Below, one piece after another: positions 38,220 to 45,401 of a DNA stretch of 64,000 nucleotides. The translations under genes and the position numbers were made by a program. Under the pieces are notes generated by a model. The model was not told the DNA's origin. It was given only the letters and a program-made list of their open reading frames with translations, and searched no databases. This DNA comes from Sinohyriopsis cumingii (Eukaryota > Mollusca > Bivalvia > Unionida > Unionidae): positions 132,803,268-132,867,267 of the forward strand of contig CM068838.1 in NCBI GenBank assembly GCA_028554795.2. The letters run 5' to 3'. How positions within the stretch are numbered: the stretch's first letter is position 1; each line of letters opens with the position of its first letter.

Positions 38220-38222
38220 TCA
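38220..38222 (-). other. in-frame TGA splitting the polymerase
   Basis: Minus-strand TGA between motif A and motif B. The 168 bases after it are open in the same frame and lead into the ATG at 38051. There is no shift in frame, so a single substitution explains the break. Confidence 0.9.
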
Positions 38223-38951
38223 TGACCAATCTTCGATGTCTTCTTCTCGCGTTGGAGTTGGCAACCAAACTTCGGTTTGACGACAATAACATATAATCGC
38301 TTCGCTGACCGTCAGCGACAACAGTATTCGACTGTCAAGCATGTATCGCAATAACACTATCGGTGCCCATCGCTTCTCAACGAAATGTCTGCCAAACCAA
38401 ACATAACACACAGGATGTAAATCCTTAGCGAATTTAAACGACGACACACAAGCAAATCCTGTCAGGTCAAAATCAGGCAATGGTCCGTTTACAGCAACTC
38501 TTGTCATCGAGTTTGTAACGTGGCCAAACCGTTTAAAATATTCGCTACATTCTCCACGCCCAAGGAAACTTCCTGGATAACACGCCGTCATGTCCACGGA
38601 TATCATACCGCGGTAATCATATCGAGTATTCCACAAACCGCCGTGTCCATATTCAACACAGCTCTGTTGGATATCCGCAAGAAAACTTTTCGGAGTTGGT
38701 CTCCATGAATTTCGTTCCCGGGCTACATGTGCGGCAACACCCGGGACAGTAAAACAGTGTGTCAGTAACGTATCAGTGTTCGTCGCATGATATTTTTCTG
38801 CGAGTTTTTTCATTTCGTACTGTAACGCCATTGTTCTGTATATTTCCCCGTCGGGTCTCACAAACTGATCATATTCTCCATCTTCGTTACTTCTGAATAA
38901 CCACACAGACACCGGATCGGTTTTACTTATCTGATAAATAAAATCAAACAT

Positions 38952-38969
38952 GGAACCGCTAACGGTTCC
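38952..38969. repeat. stem-loop inside the polymerase gene
   Basis: GGAACCG-CTAA-CGGTTCC, followed by 'gctttgcaattccgg', which resembles the 'gctttgcat' unit found with other members of the family. In frame. Confidence 0.75.
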
Positions 38970-39654
38970 GCTTTGCAATTCCGGATAATACTTCACAACA
39001 CGGTCTCGCGGGAATATCCTAACCGAGTCAGTCCAGGCGTGACTGTTATGATCGATAATAGTTATTGGTGTTCCACGGGAATCGTATTTACACTTATACA
39101 ATACCTCACCGGTTAACGATGAAACCGTTATAGGAAATTTTAGTAATCGCTCTAGCTCGGCAACATCATTTATTGACGCTCCTTTATCCGCTACTCGTGT
39201 CGCCCACGCTGTTATTTTATTTTGTCTTAGCGGTGTTAGGCCGTTTCCTCGCATTGCATTTTTAAAATGTTCCATTACTCGCTCAGCTACACAATTCATC
39301 CTTGACTCTGTCAACGGCGACACCTTCATCGGTTTGAGTTTATCAACGCGTGGTTTCTTCATCGGATAAATTCCATAAATGACTGCGGTCACAGGATACG
39401 CTCTGGCATAATATGGTATATCAATCCCAACAAGTATTCCCGGGTTTGAGTCTTTACTTAACAGAACGGTTTTCCCCCCCCGGGCATCAAGAACAGGGTC
39501 TAGTTTGTCTCTGATAATCCACGTTTCGTCGTCTTTAACAATAAATTTTATCTGTATGAAATATCTTCTATCGTCGAGATACCCAATTATGTTACGCGCG
39601 ATTGTATCGTTCATGGTAGCATCAATGATACGGCCACGAGAAACGCTCGCGTGA

Positions 39655-39671
39655 GAAACTCTTTGAGTTTC
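39655..39671. repeat. stem-loop inside the polymerase N-terminus
   Basis: GAAACTC-TTT-GAGTTTC, next to 'gagaaacgctcgcgtgag'. On the minus strand it encodes 'ETQRVSHASVSR', close to 'SGRVSHAF' at the start of the small gene at 41400-41753. The same repeat therefore sits in two unrelated genes. Confidence 0.8.
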
Positions 39672-39857
39672 GGGGATAATTTTATACGAAGACCACGTGT
39701 GTGCGGCACCATCACGACGAAACTCTTCCTTGGCGTTCTTGATAACACCAAGCAGTTCCTTTAACCTTCTTCGTCGTGGATCAGCGGTTAACCGGTCAAG
39801 ATCGAATCGAGAACCTGATACGGGTTTTATTCTGGATAGTCTTTCAAATTCCTCCAT

Positions 39858-39903
39858 ATTATAATTAAGACAAGTATTTAAATAGGCAAAAATATTATAT
39901 ATA
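39858..39903. promoter_or_regulatory. divergent AT-rich promoter region
   Basis: 46 bases between the divergent polymerase (start 39857, -) and Cys-rich protein (start 39904, +). It is nearly all A/T, with TATATAATG at the plus start and ATTATAATATG at the minus start. The location suggests shared early control; no experimental element is identifiable. Confidence 0.45.
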
Positions 39904-40188
39904 ATGAACCGATGCAAGTGGATTAAACTAAATTCATCAGCGCCGTGTAGCAAACCCTGCAGACACGAATACTGTGGACAACATGCTCAACAGGTCCGCG
40001 GTGGGAGTCTAGGACCGATACCGTGTATCAGATGCGGCATTGGAGTACGAGGAAAAACGCAATTATGTTCAGCGTGTGGTGGAAAACGCTATCGAGAACT
40101 AAAACGGTATTATGATAAAAAATATCCAAACTGTGATAACACTCTCTCGGAGCATGATTACATAAATAAGTTTTCAGGCAAATTATGA
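39904..40188 (+). CDS. small Cys/His-rich protein, unknown
   Basis: 94 residues with nine Cys and three His, arranged as possible metal sites: C4..C14..C18, H20..C23..H26, and two CxxC pairs further on (PCIRCG, CSACGG). A basic tail follows (KRYRELKRYYDKKY). It reads like a zinc-binding nucleic-acid or adaptor protein, but I do not recognise the family. It lies between the polymerase and the HNH gene on the plus strand, close to both, and starts in the TATATAATG context typical of the element. Confidence 0.7.
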   Translation: MNRCKWIKLNSSAPCSKPCRHEYCGQHAQQVRGGSLGPIPCIRCGIGVRGKTQLCSACGGKRYRELKRYYDKKYPNCDNTLSEHDYINKFSGKL

Positions 40189-40217
40189 ATTAGACAAATG
40201 ATTTTGCTTATAGTATA

Positions 40218-40730
40218 ATGAATCAAGAATTCGTCCCACATCCAACTATTCCAAATTATGAGGCAAACCGAGATGGCACGGTGCGACACTGCACGCGAAG
40301 ACGACCAGTCGGTGGAGTTGATAATTGTGGTTATTCAAGATTTACTGCCACGCGCGGAAAGAGGTATTTATGTCATCGTTTCGTCTATGAATGTTTCTTT
40401 GGAGTGATCCCTAAGGGTTTTGTCATTGATCATATTAACGGTAACATACTTGATAACTCTATAAACAATCTTCGCGTGGTCACTCAGAGCAAGAACTGCC
40501 TACTGGGTAACACAGGGCGTTGTAAAACAGTTGCAAGAAGAGCTATCAAATCCACAAACGCAATTACAGGTGAAGAAAATGAATTCCAGTCAATAAACGC
40601 CGCCAGTAAGCATTTCGGTATTTGTCCATCTGCTGTACAGCATGTCGCAGATGGGATCCACAAAACAGCATTTTCCAAGAAGCTCCAACAGAAGATTTCA
40701 TTCTGTTATATAACTCCGCCGATGTTGTAA
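40218..40730 (+). CDS. HNH homing-type endonuclease
   Basis: 170 residues. N-terminal segment 'IPNYEANRDGTVRH' (NUMOD4-like start). The HNH core is at about 55-95: 'CHRFVYECFFG' then 'VIDHINGNILDNSINNLRVVTQSKN', with D-H, N and N-N-L in place. A C-terminal helix-turn-helix of NUMOD1/IENR1 type follows ('FQSINAASKHFGICPSAVQHV'). This domain order is common in group I intron and phage homing enzymes. It is free-standing here and intact. It could cut element-free alleles or act in replication/recombination. The gene starts 29 bases after the Cys-rich gene, in a TATAGTATAATG context. Confidence 0.88.
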   Translation: MNQEFVPHPTIPNYEANRDGTVRHCTRRRPVGGVDNCGYSRFTATRGKRYLCHRFVYECFFGVIPKGFVIDHINGNILDNSINNLRVVTQSKNCLLGNTGRCKTVARRAIKSTNAITGEENEFQSINAASKHFGICPSAVQHVADGIHKTAFSKKLQQKISFCYITPPML

Positions 40731-40758
40731 CCCCCCCAAAAATAAACGGTAACATGAA

Positions 40759-40774
40759 GGTCTAATATTAGACC
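40759..40774. repeat. 16-bp perfect palindrome in intergenic DNA
   Basis: GGTCTAATATTAGACC, 29 bases after the stop of the HNH gene. It lacks the CTAG core of the other stem-loops. It could be a terminator/processing hairpin or a recognition site. Confidence 0.8.
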
Positions 40775-40800
40775 AAGAAAAAAAAACAAAGCATCGTTGG

Positions 40801-40833
40801 AAACGCTAGCGTTTCTCGGGTGATGCTAGCATC
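40801..40833. repeat. stem-loop cluster 2 (Maverick palindromic family)
   Basis: Two perfect palindromes side by side: AAACGCTAGCGTTT (40801-40814) and GATGCTAGCATC (40822-40833), followed by 'gtcatgcaaagaatttccgcg'-like sequence recalling the unit near the right terminal repeat. Confidence 0.88.
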
Positions 40834-40865
40834 GTCATGCAAAGAATTTCCGCGCATTTAAAAAT

Positions 40866-41282
40866 ATGAAAATATATAATAATATGAATCACGAAAATAT
40901 AAATACCATACTTGTTGAAATTAGAGAATTACAACAGCGAGGTTTTAATATTTTACTAGACACTGAAACAATTATGTCAGATTTTGAATCCCTGAATGAG
41001 CTATCACGGTCCGGGAAGAACAATCTCCCTGCCAGATATAGGTTCATTAAGGGGTTGCAAGATCGCATTTACAAATCACTTGCCACGATAACGTCCAATC
41101 AGGTATCTGAATTTATTCCACTGTGCCACGCAGTTGAGAAGATTCGTCTTGAATTGTCACGCGAGTATGAGACTCGAAAATTAATTAACACCAGGGTGAG
41201 ACTGTTAAAAGGTTATATAAAGGACGCGGAAATGCCTACAAATACTAGAAATACTAGTATTTGTGACCCCGAAGAAGTGTGA
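40866..41282 (+). CDS. small helical protein, unknown
   Basis: 138 residues from ATG 40866; the in-frame ATG at 40884 (ATAATAATATG) fits the element's start context better and gives 132. Mostly charged, helix-forming sequence without Cys clusters or membrane segments. No family recognised. The last residues (NTRNTSICDPEEV) are encoded by a palindromic repeat (41249-41262), so the present C-terminus was probably altered by repeat insertion. Last plus-strand gene before the minus-strand virion block, which converges on it. Confidence 0.65.
   Translation: MKIYNNMNHENINTILVEIRELQQRGFNILLDTETIMSDFESLNELSRSGKNNLPARYRFIKGLQDRIYKSLATITSNQVSEFIPLCHAVEKIRLELSREYETRKLINTRVRLLKGYIKDAEMPTNTRNTSICDPEEV
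41249..41262. repeat. stem-loop at the 3' end of the 138-residue gene
   Basis: AAATAC-TA-GTATTT. It encodes 'RNTSI' in frame, parallel to 'RNASI' at the end of the protease (44906-44919): same repeat, same relative position at a gene end. Confidence 0.82.
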
Positions 41283-41343
41283 AAGTGACAGCGTACTCGA
41301 CATTTCCCCGGTAAAAAAAAATGTATTATTTTTTTTTGCGCGA

Positions 41344-41395
41344 GAAGTCCAAGGGACTTCCAGAAACGCTTTGCATGAGCGATGCTAGCATCGCC
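41344..41395. repeat. stem-loop cluster 3 (Maverick palindromic family)
   Basis: GAAGTCC-AAG-GGACTTC (41344-41360), then a 'gaaacgctttgcatga' unit, then GCGATGCTAGCATCGC (41379-41394). The last two parts repeat cluster 1 almost exactly. Located between the convergent genes ending at 41282 and 41400. Confidence 0.88.
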
Positions 41396-41399
41396 AATT

Positions 41400-41753
41400 T
41401 CAGATTTTCAGGATTTGCTCGAGCGCGGGCGCATCAATACAACAATGAGAATAGTTCATAATCTGTTCTCGTTGACACCAAGCTGTGATCATATGATTTT
41501 GCTGTAACTGCGCCAATTGTGACCGCGTCAACAAGAAGTCTTCGTCGCCGTACACGTCAACGATTATTCTCGCGGGGAAATACTGTTCGTGTGTCTGTCC
41601 CGAGAAACTCAAAGAGTTTCCAAATGCGGTTTTTATTGCGTGGTGAAGAATTTGCTTATCATGAATATGAACTCGTGCATGAATGTATTCGCACATTATA
41701 CACAACTGTTTTTTTTTAAATGCGTGAGAAACTCTTCCAGAAATGCTTTGCAT
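41400..41753 (-). CDS. small protein, possibly pVI-like remnant
   Basis: 117 residues from ATG 41753, which lies 9 bases past the stop of the penton-like gene. The first residues (MQSISGRVSHAF) come from a palindromic repeat, so the original start may be the internal Met of 'MCEYIHARVHIHDKQ'. 'FLLTRSQLAQLQQNHMI' recalls the 'SLTNTQIKHFNKAL' helix of the 209-residue protein at 45380, hinting at a shared fold. A second stem-loop (41604-41620) lies inside the frame. Function unknown. Confidence 0.55.
   Translation of the reverse strand: MQSISGRVSHAFKKKQLCIMCEYIHARVHIHDKQILHHAIKTAFGNSLSFSGQTHEQYFPARIIVDVYGDEDFLLTRSQLAQLQQNHMITAWCQREQIMNYSHCCIDAPALEQILKI
41604..41620. repeat. stem-loop inside the 117-residue gene
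   Basis: GAAACTC-AAA-GAGTTTC, same arms as the polymerase member at 39655 but with AAA as the loop. It is read in frame. Confidence 0.8.
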
Positions 41754-41755
41754 TT
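41741..41755. repeat. stem-loop at the start of the 117-residue gene
   Basis: AAATGC-TTT-GCATTT. It contains the ATG at 41753, so the repeat supplies the start codon. Confidence 0.8.
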
Positions 41756-41761
41756 TCAGTT

Positions 41762-43192
41762 TCAAGACTTCACCAGTAAGTTTATACTAACAGTCTCGCC
41801 ACGCAGGTCCAACAAATTCCCCCGTTGGTCGGCAAGTTTGAAATTTATCGTTGACAACCACGGATTATTACACCGTAGATAGACAGGATTGATTGGTTCT
41901 TGCACAATCAGAAACCCCGGCGGATCTTTTGGTGTGAACGTGTATAGGATAAACCCCTGTTGGGGTGTAGTATTATCTGATGCGCTGTAGCTACCGTCGA
42001 TGACGTCACATACAAGATTGACCGCGATAACATCTGTGATCGAAACGATCCCGACGGAGATGTGTCTGCCATCGGCGGATGTACTGTTGTCGTGCTTGAG
42101 AATAACCGGCTGCGGTTTTGTTCGCGTGTACGTGGCAGAAATATCTTCGAAAGATTCCTCGATGAGATCCTGGACTGATTTTCGTAGCGTGGGCGCGTTA
42201 TATCCAGGAAGTTTAAAATTGGGAATATCCGCCTCGGAAATACCATACAGGGCTGCAAATTTTATTCTTCTGTTCGAGGTAGGATCATCCAGAAATTTTT
42301 GAATTACTTTTTGATTTATAAATTCCATCACGGATGCGAGTTTGTTTAGTTTTTCTATGGTTGTGATAATGTCCCCGCGTGGTCTTGTTATATCAGAAAT
42401 ATAATCTTGAAAATATCCCCGCAACAGTTTTAGCTGTTCTTGATGCATTTGTTTGATCGGAACAAATAACTCAGATTCTATCATGGATACATGTAAATCG
42501 GAGATAGAGAGGTGGGGGGGGAGCCCGCCTCCGCGGAATTTTAAACCCAAATCGTCTTCGTACAATGAACTGAATTGAACTTCTTCTATTTGTGGTTGTC
42601 GTCGAATTAAAACAAAATTGTCCCTGCCGACGCTGGTGACAAGGTCGTGTATTTCTTCCTTCGTGGTCTCGAAATCCGATTTTTCAGGTTTTGGTAGATC
42701 CGGTCCGACCTCGGGTTGTTCTTGTGGCCATCCTAATACGGACCTGATTGAGCTTTTATAAATATCCACGGCGTATCCCGGTGTTGAGATTTCAATGACC
42801 GTAGACAGCGTTGGTTCGTGCGCGGTCACAGATATTTTGGCTTCCTTGCCGGTGATTCGTTTTATTTGGCGTTGTATCTCATTATTGATTTCTTCGATCT
42901 GATAACTCCCAGTGGGGAGTGTAATTGTATCCCATTCAAATTCACGTTGTTGTGGGTCCCCGCTTGGTCTCCCGAACACAAACGAATTATTCGGCTGCAA
43001 ACCGCCAAATGATTCCGACCTGATATTGGGCCAGCTGTGATACACGCTGAGCTTTGCTAACGCGATTTCATTCACCCGAATTGGAGTTCGAAAATTAATA
43101 CCGAATTGTGGTGTCGTCGAGGACACTGAGATCATTGTGGTCTTTACCGGTGTTGTGTTTGTGACTATTTGTTGAAGCAGTTCCGTTGACAT
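41762..43192 (-). CDS. penton-like minor capsid protein (tentative)
   Basis: 476 residues. N-terminal 'RVNEIALAKLSVYHSWPNI' and 'LPTGSYQIEEINNEIQRQI...SVLGW', and C-terminal 'INFKLADQRGNLLDLRGETV', are landmarks I associate with a conserved Maverick virion protein beside the capsid gene set. A penton (single jelly-roll) assignment is inferred, not proven by motif. The middle (about 165-350) is a variable, charged insertion without recognised domain, so the protein is longer than I would expect. The start ATAAATAATG fits the element's context. The frame is intact. Confidence 0.65.
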   Translation of the reverse strand: MSTELLQQIVTNTTPVKTTMISVSSTTPQFGINFRTPIRVNEIALAKLSVYHSWPNIRSESFGGLQPNNSFVFGRPSGDPQQREFEWDTITLPTGSYQIEEINNEIQRQIKRITGKEAKISVTAHEPTLSTVIEISTPGYAVDIYKSSIRSVLGWPQEQPEVGPDLPKPEKSDFETTKEEIHDLVTSVGRDNFVLIRRQPQIEEVQFSSLYEDDLGLKFRGGGLPPHLSISDLHVSMIESELFVPIKQMHQEQLKLLRGYFQDYISDITRPRGDIITTIEKLNKLASVMEFINQKVIQKFLDDPTSNRRIKFAALYGISEADIPNFKLPGYNAPTLRKSVQDLIEESFEDISATYTRTKPQPVILKHDNSTSADGRHISVGIVSITDVIAVNLVCDVIDGSYSASDNTTPQQGFILYTFTPKDPPGFLIVQEPINPVYLRCNNPWLSTINFKLADQRGNLLDLRGETVSINLLVKS

Positions 43193-43682
43193 TATTTATT
43201 TGTTTAGTTTTCAAATAGTCATTGTACACATCTGACATTAGTTTGAATTCAGAATCTGATATCGACGCGGCGTCGCTACTTTGCACGTCTAACGATGATG
43301 ATATCAGCGATGATAATTTCTGATATGCGGTCGTGGCTGTATTTAATTTTGTCGTGTAATCGTGTAATTTTGTGTTAGCGCACGAGGATATTTTTTTTGC
43401 TATGATGCCGAAAACTCCTGCCGCGGTAGTGTTCGTACAAACAGAGATCGTGGCCGCGACTGCAATTACCGGAGTGACCGCTGATAGTATTACTCCCGCG
43501 GATGCAACAACGGCAGATACTGAATAAACCATAATATCCAGCACTGTTATGCGGCGCTTGTATTTTTTTACTTTTTGACTGGTTACTTCGATGACAGTTT
43601 TTAACTCAGATTGCCACTCACGAACTTGATTGTATCGATATTGTTGAGCATCTGGAAATCCTTCGAATTTCAACGTTGACAT
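43095..43682 (-). CDS. membrane-associated virion-block protein, unknown
   Basis: 195 residues. A basic stretch (QKVKKYKRR, about 36-44) is followed by a long hydrophobic region (about 47-83, enough for two short membrane passes) and then an amphipathic helical tail. Its last 98 bases overlap the start of the penton-like gene in another frame. The residues coded there (asparagine, serine and histidine rich) look like a shadow of that gene, so an original earlier stop may have been lost. Start context AAATAATG. I do not recognise the family. Confidence 0.68.
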   Translation of the reverse strand: MSTLKFEGFPDAQQYRYNQVREWQSELKTVIEVTSQKVKKYKRRITVLDIMVYSVSAVVASAGVILSAVTPVIAVAATISVCTNTTAAGVFGIIAKKISSCANTKLHDYTTKLNTATTAYQKLSSLISSSLDVQSSDAASISDSEFKLMSDVYNDYLKTKQINNVNGTASTNSHKHNTGKDHNDLSVLDDTTIRY

Positions 43683-43688
43683 TATTTA

Positions 43689-43704
43689 AAATCGCTGGCG
43701 ATTT
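43689..43704. repeat. stem-loop between membrane protein and fibre genes
   Basis: AAATCGC-TG-GCGATTT, immediately upstream of the ATG at 43682. It sits where a promoter or 5' leader would be. Confidence 0.75.
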
Positions 43705-43724
43705 CAATTACTGGTAATTTTCAA

Positions 43725-44885
43725 TTACGTAACCAATTGAGGCGTTGCAGCGACGAATTCCAAACACCACCAGTAAGATGTTGAGGTTAATTTCTTGTCG
43801 GCGGCTTCAAGCATAAATATTTCTTCGGTTCCGCTGTTTAGTATTATAGTTACAACCCCGGAATACTTTTCGGTGGAATGTCTCCAGGGATATGTTGTGA
43901 AGATTTCAAATTTAGCGGCTGAAAACACAGACAACCTGTAAACACCGGTGGCTGTTGCTGTATATTTGATAGTGTTATTTTGTAGTGACCATGTTGCGAA
44001 TCCCGATGATACCGTGAATACGATGTTGGTGATATGCCCGGGAGTAACTCCAGTGGGAACTTTAATCAAACTGGTTTTGTTAACGATATCAGGAATATCC
44101 GATACGATATTCTGCTGTGTTTGTTTGATCGTGTTAATGTCGGTCTTGATATCAGCGAGTTTTACATCGACGACTTGAGGAGTCCCAAAGAACTTATCCA
44201 CGGACTCATCAGTTTTTGCGAAGTTTCTTTGGAGTCTTTTAAACCCGCTCACGTGAACATCATACTCTGACCGCAGCGTATTTAGTTTACCGTTGACGAT
44301 GTCCACATATTGTTTGTTTGACGCATCCTGGTCGGATTCGGGATTCGCTAACGCGGTTATTTTGTTGCCGCTCATGCTGAGTTCGCCGGTCATTACGTCG
44401 CCGGATTTTATTACTTTATCGCTGACTAGGCCAGCAACGAGTTGGTACTGCGCGTCGACGTATTGTTTATTTGCGGCATCTTCGAGACCTTCCGGATTTT
44501 TTAGAACGGTTATTTTGTTGCCGTTCATGCTGAGTTCGCCGGTCATTACGTCGCCGGATTTTTTCACACATTTATCAACACCTTTATCAATACTGTCTTT
44601 GATGCTTGCGATTGATATATTCGAGTCCTTGATCCGGCCGCCATCACTAAATGCAACGAAGTTATCCTTGGTAGCTCCAAGAACTCTGCGAATTATATCA
44701 TTCCACCTGATGTTGCTAGTTTTTAGTTTTCCTTGCTTGTCTTGGAAAATAGCAACTTCATCTGGGTCAACTCCGGCTAGATTCAAAAGATTTTCGACTT
44801 CATCTCGGGTCGCATATTTTGAGAGATCAGCATCTGTGCTTGGTTTACCTCTTCGTGTGAAAGGTCTTCCGTAAATATCCACCAT
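43725..44885 (-). CDS. fibre/tail-spike protein with phage-type repeats
   Basis: 386 residues. After an N-terminal anchor region (about 1-110) come two copies of a phage tail-fibre repeat, 'KSGDVMTGELSMNGNKIT' and 'KSGDVMTGELSMSGNKIT', each followed by 'DAANKQYVD' or 'DASNKQYVD'. A coiled-coil-like stretch (about 195-265) and a beta-rich C-terminal domain with aromatic residues follow, probably the receptor-binding knob. The same repeat type trimerises phage side-fibres. In this virus-like element it is probably a spike at the capsid vertices. Intact, start context AAGAATAATG. Confidence 0.85.
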   Translation of the reverse strand: MVDIYGRPFTRRGKPSTDADLSKYATRDEVENLLNLAGVDPDEVAIFQDKQGKLKTSNIRWNDIIRRVLGATKDNFVAFSDGGRIKDSNISIASIKDSIDKGVDKCVKKSGDVMTGELSMNGNKITVLKNPEGLEDAANKQYVDAQYQLVAGLVSDKVIKSGDVMTGELSMSGNKITALANPESDQDASNKQYVDIVNGKLNTLRSEYDVHVSGFKRLQRNFAKTDESVDKFFGTPQVVDVKLADIKTDINTIKQTQQNIVSDIPDIVNKTSLIKVPTGVTPGHITNIVFTVSSGFATWSLQNNTIKYTATATGVYRLSVFSAAKFEIFTTYPWRHSTEKYSGVVTIILNSGTEEIFMLEAADKKLTSTSYWWCLEFVAATPQLVT

Positions 44886-44903
44886 TATTCTTATTGCTGT
44901 TTT

Positions 44904-45401
44904 TCAAATGCTAGCATTTCTCGATGCGGTATATTCATGCACTACTTTATGAGGAGGAGTTGCTGGATTTCTTGAGATTGCATCAAGAACATTTAAAACC
45001 TCGTTTCCGCAAATGGGCGGATCAATTAATGTTTGTGTTGGTAACGTCGACTGCCACACTGGAACATTAGAAAATCTGCTGTTGAGAGTGCGAGGCACTC
45101 CGCGGACATACCTGAGAAACTCAGTTGGCGGTGCTAGCCCGTACGAATCAAAATAGATAATTCCATGTGGATCGATCGCGTAAGCAACCCAGTGAGTTCC
45201 AGGACCGTCTTTGTTGTCGAGATTGATAATGCCAGTTTCTGGATTATTCGGTTGTTGCGGTAATTGATCTCGCATAAATACTCCTCTGAAATGTTTTATG
45301 CGCAATCGCTTAACTGCATCGAGTAAATCAAAATTAGAAGCTGGAAGCTTCAACATCGGGGACACATCGTGGTTCCGTGCTAGAGATTTTTTGGATACCA
45401 T
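44904..45401 (-). CDS. adenain-like cysteine protease
   Basis: 165 residues, C5/Ulp1 fold, expected to cut capsid precursors during maturation. Catalytic set visible: H70 (GTHWVAY), D85 (YFDSYG), Q123 (PTQT) and C131 (PPICG), in family order and spacing. The CG pair holds the nucleophile as in adenain. The last residues (RNASI) and the stop come from a palindromic repeat at 44906-44919, so the natural C-terminus has probably been replaced. A second stem-loop (45086-45100) is read through in frame before the catalytic Cys. The start overlaps the end of the preceding pVI-like gene by 22 bases, unlike the other genes of the block. Confidence 0.9.
   Translation of the reverse strand: MVSKKSLARNHDVSPMLKLPASNFDLLDAVKRLRIKHFRGVFMRDQLPQQPNNPETGIINLDNKDGPGTHWVAYAIDPHGIIYFDSYGLAPPTEFLRYVRGVPRTLNSRFSNVPVWQSTLPTQTLIDPPICGNEVLNVLDAISRNPATPPHKVVHEYTASRNASI
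44906..44919. repeat. stem-loop at the 3' end of the protease gene
   Basis: AAATGC-TA-GCATTT, whose outer bases join the TGA stop. Flanked by 'ctcgatgc', as in other members. Confidence 0.85.
45086..45100. repeat. stem-loop inside the protease gene
   Basis: GAGTGC-GAG-GCACTC. It is read in frame between the catalytic Asp and Cys, in a region likely to be a surface loop. Confidence 0.75.

Larger units (their letters stand above)
36345..39857 (-). pseudogene. DNA polymerase B - SF1 helicase - HNH fusion, with one in-frame stop
   Basis: About 1170 codons in a single frame, interrupted only by TGA at 38220-38222. The frame resumes directly after it and stays open to 36345. Landmarks in order: B-family motif A 'DMTACYPGSF' (D about residue 422 from ATG 39857); after the stop, motif B-like 'YTHLRSSMLAYVSINLL'; motif C 'VRVATDSFY'; then a Pif1/RecD-type SF1 helicase with GPGGSGKT, 'WDEID', 'GDHGQPPP', 'TIHSSQG' and 'VSRVRR'; finally a Cys4/HNH-like tail with CASC, VDRID, H, N and C..C. 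Known role: protein-primed copying of the linear element. I chose ATG 39857 rather than 39953 because the longer form would overlap the divergent gene at 39904 and lacks the usual AT-rich start context. No clear exonuclease motif was recognised. Without stop readthrough, the two halves (about 545 and 568 residues from ATG 38051) separate motif A from motifs B and C. Confidence 0.88.

Noticed and set aside
39858..39953. longer polymerase start at 39953
   Set aside because: It would overlap the divergent Cys-rich gene and read through its AT-rich promoter; ATG 39857 has the usual context.
34065..41395. CRISPR-like array from the repeated 'gctttgcatgagcgatgc' words
   Set aside because: Copies are few, irregularly spaced and palindromic, with no spacers of constant length; this is a eukaryotic element.
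44293..44874. 193-residue plus-strand frame
   Set aside because: Exact antisense of the fibre gene; its apparent repeats are the reverse of the fibre repeats.
44990..45030. protease inactivated by a missing second Cys in the CGxxC motif
   Set aside because: In adenain the nucleophile is the first Cys of this motif, which is present; the second position is not catalytic.
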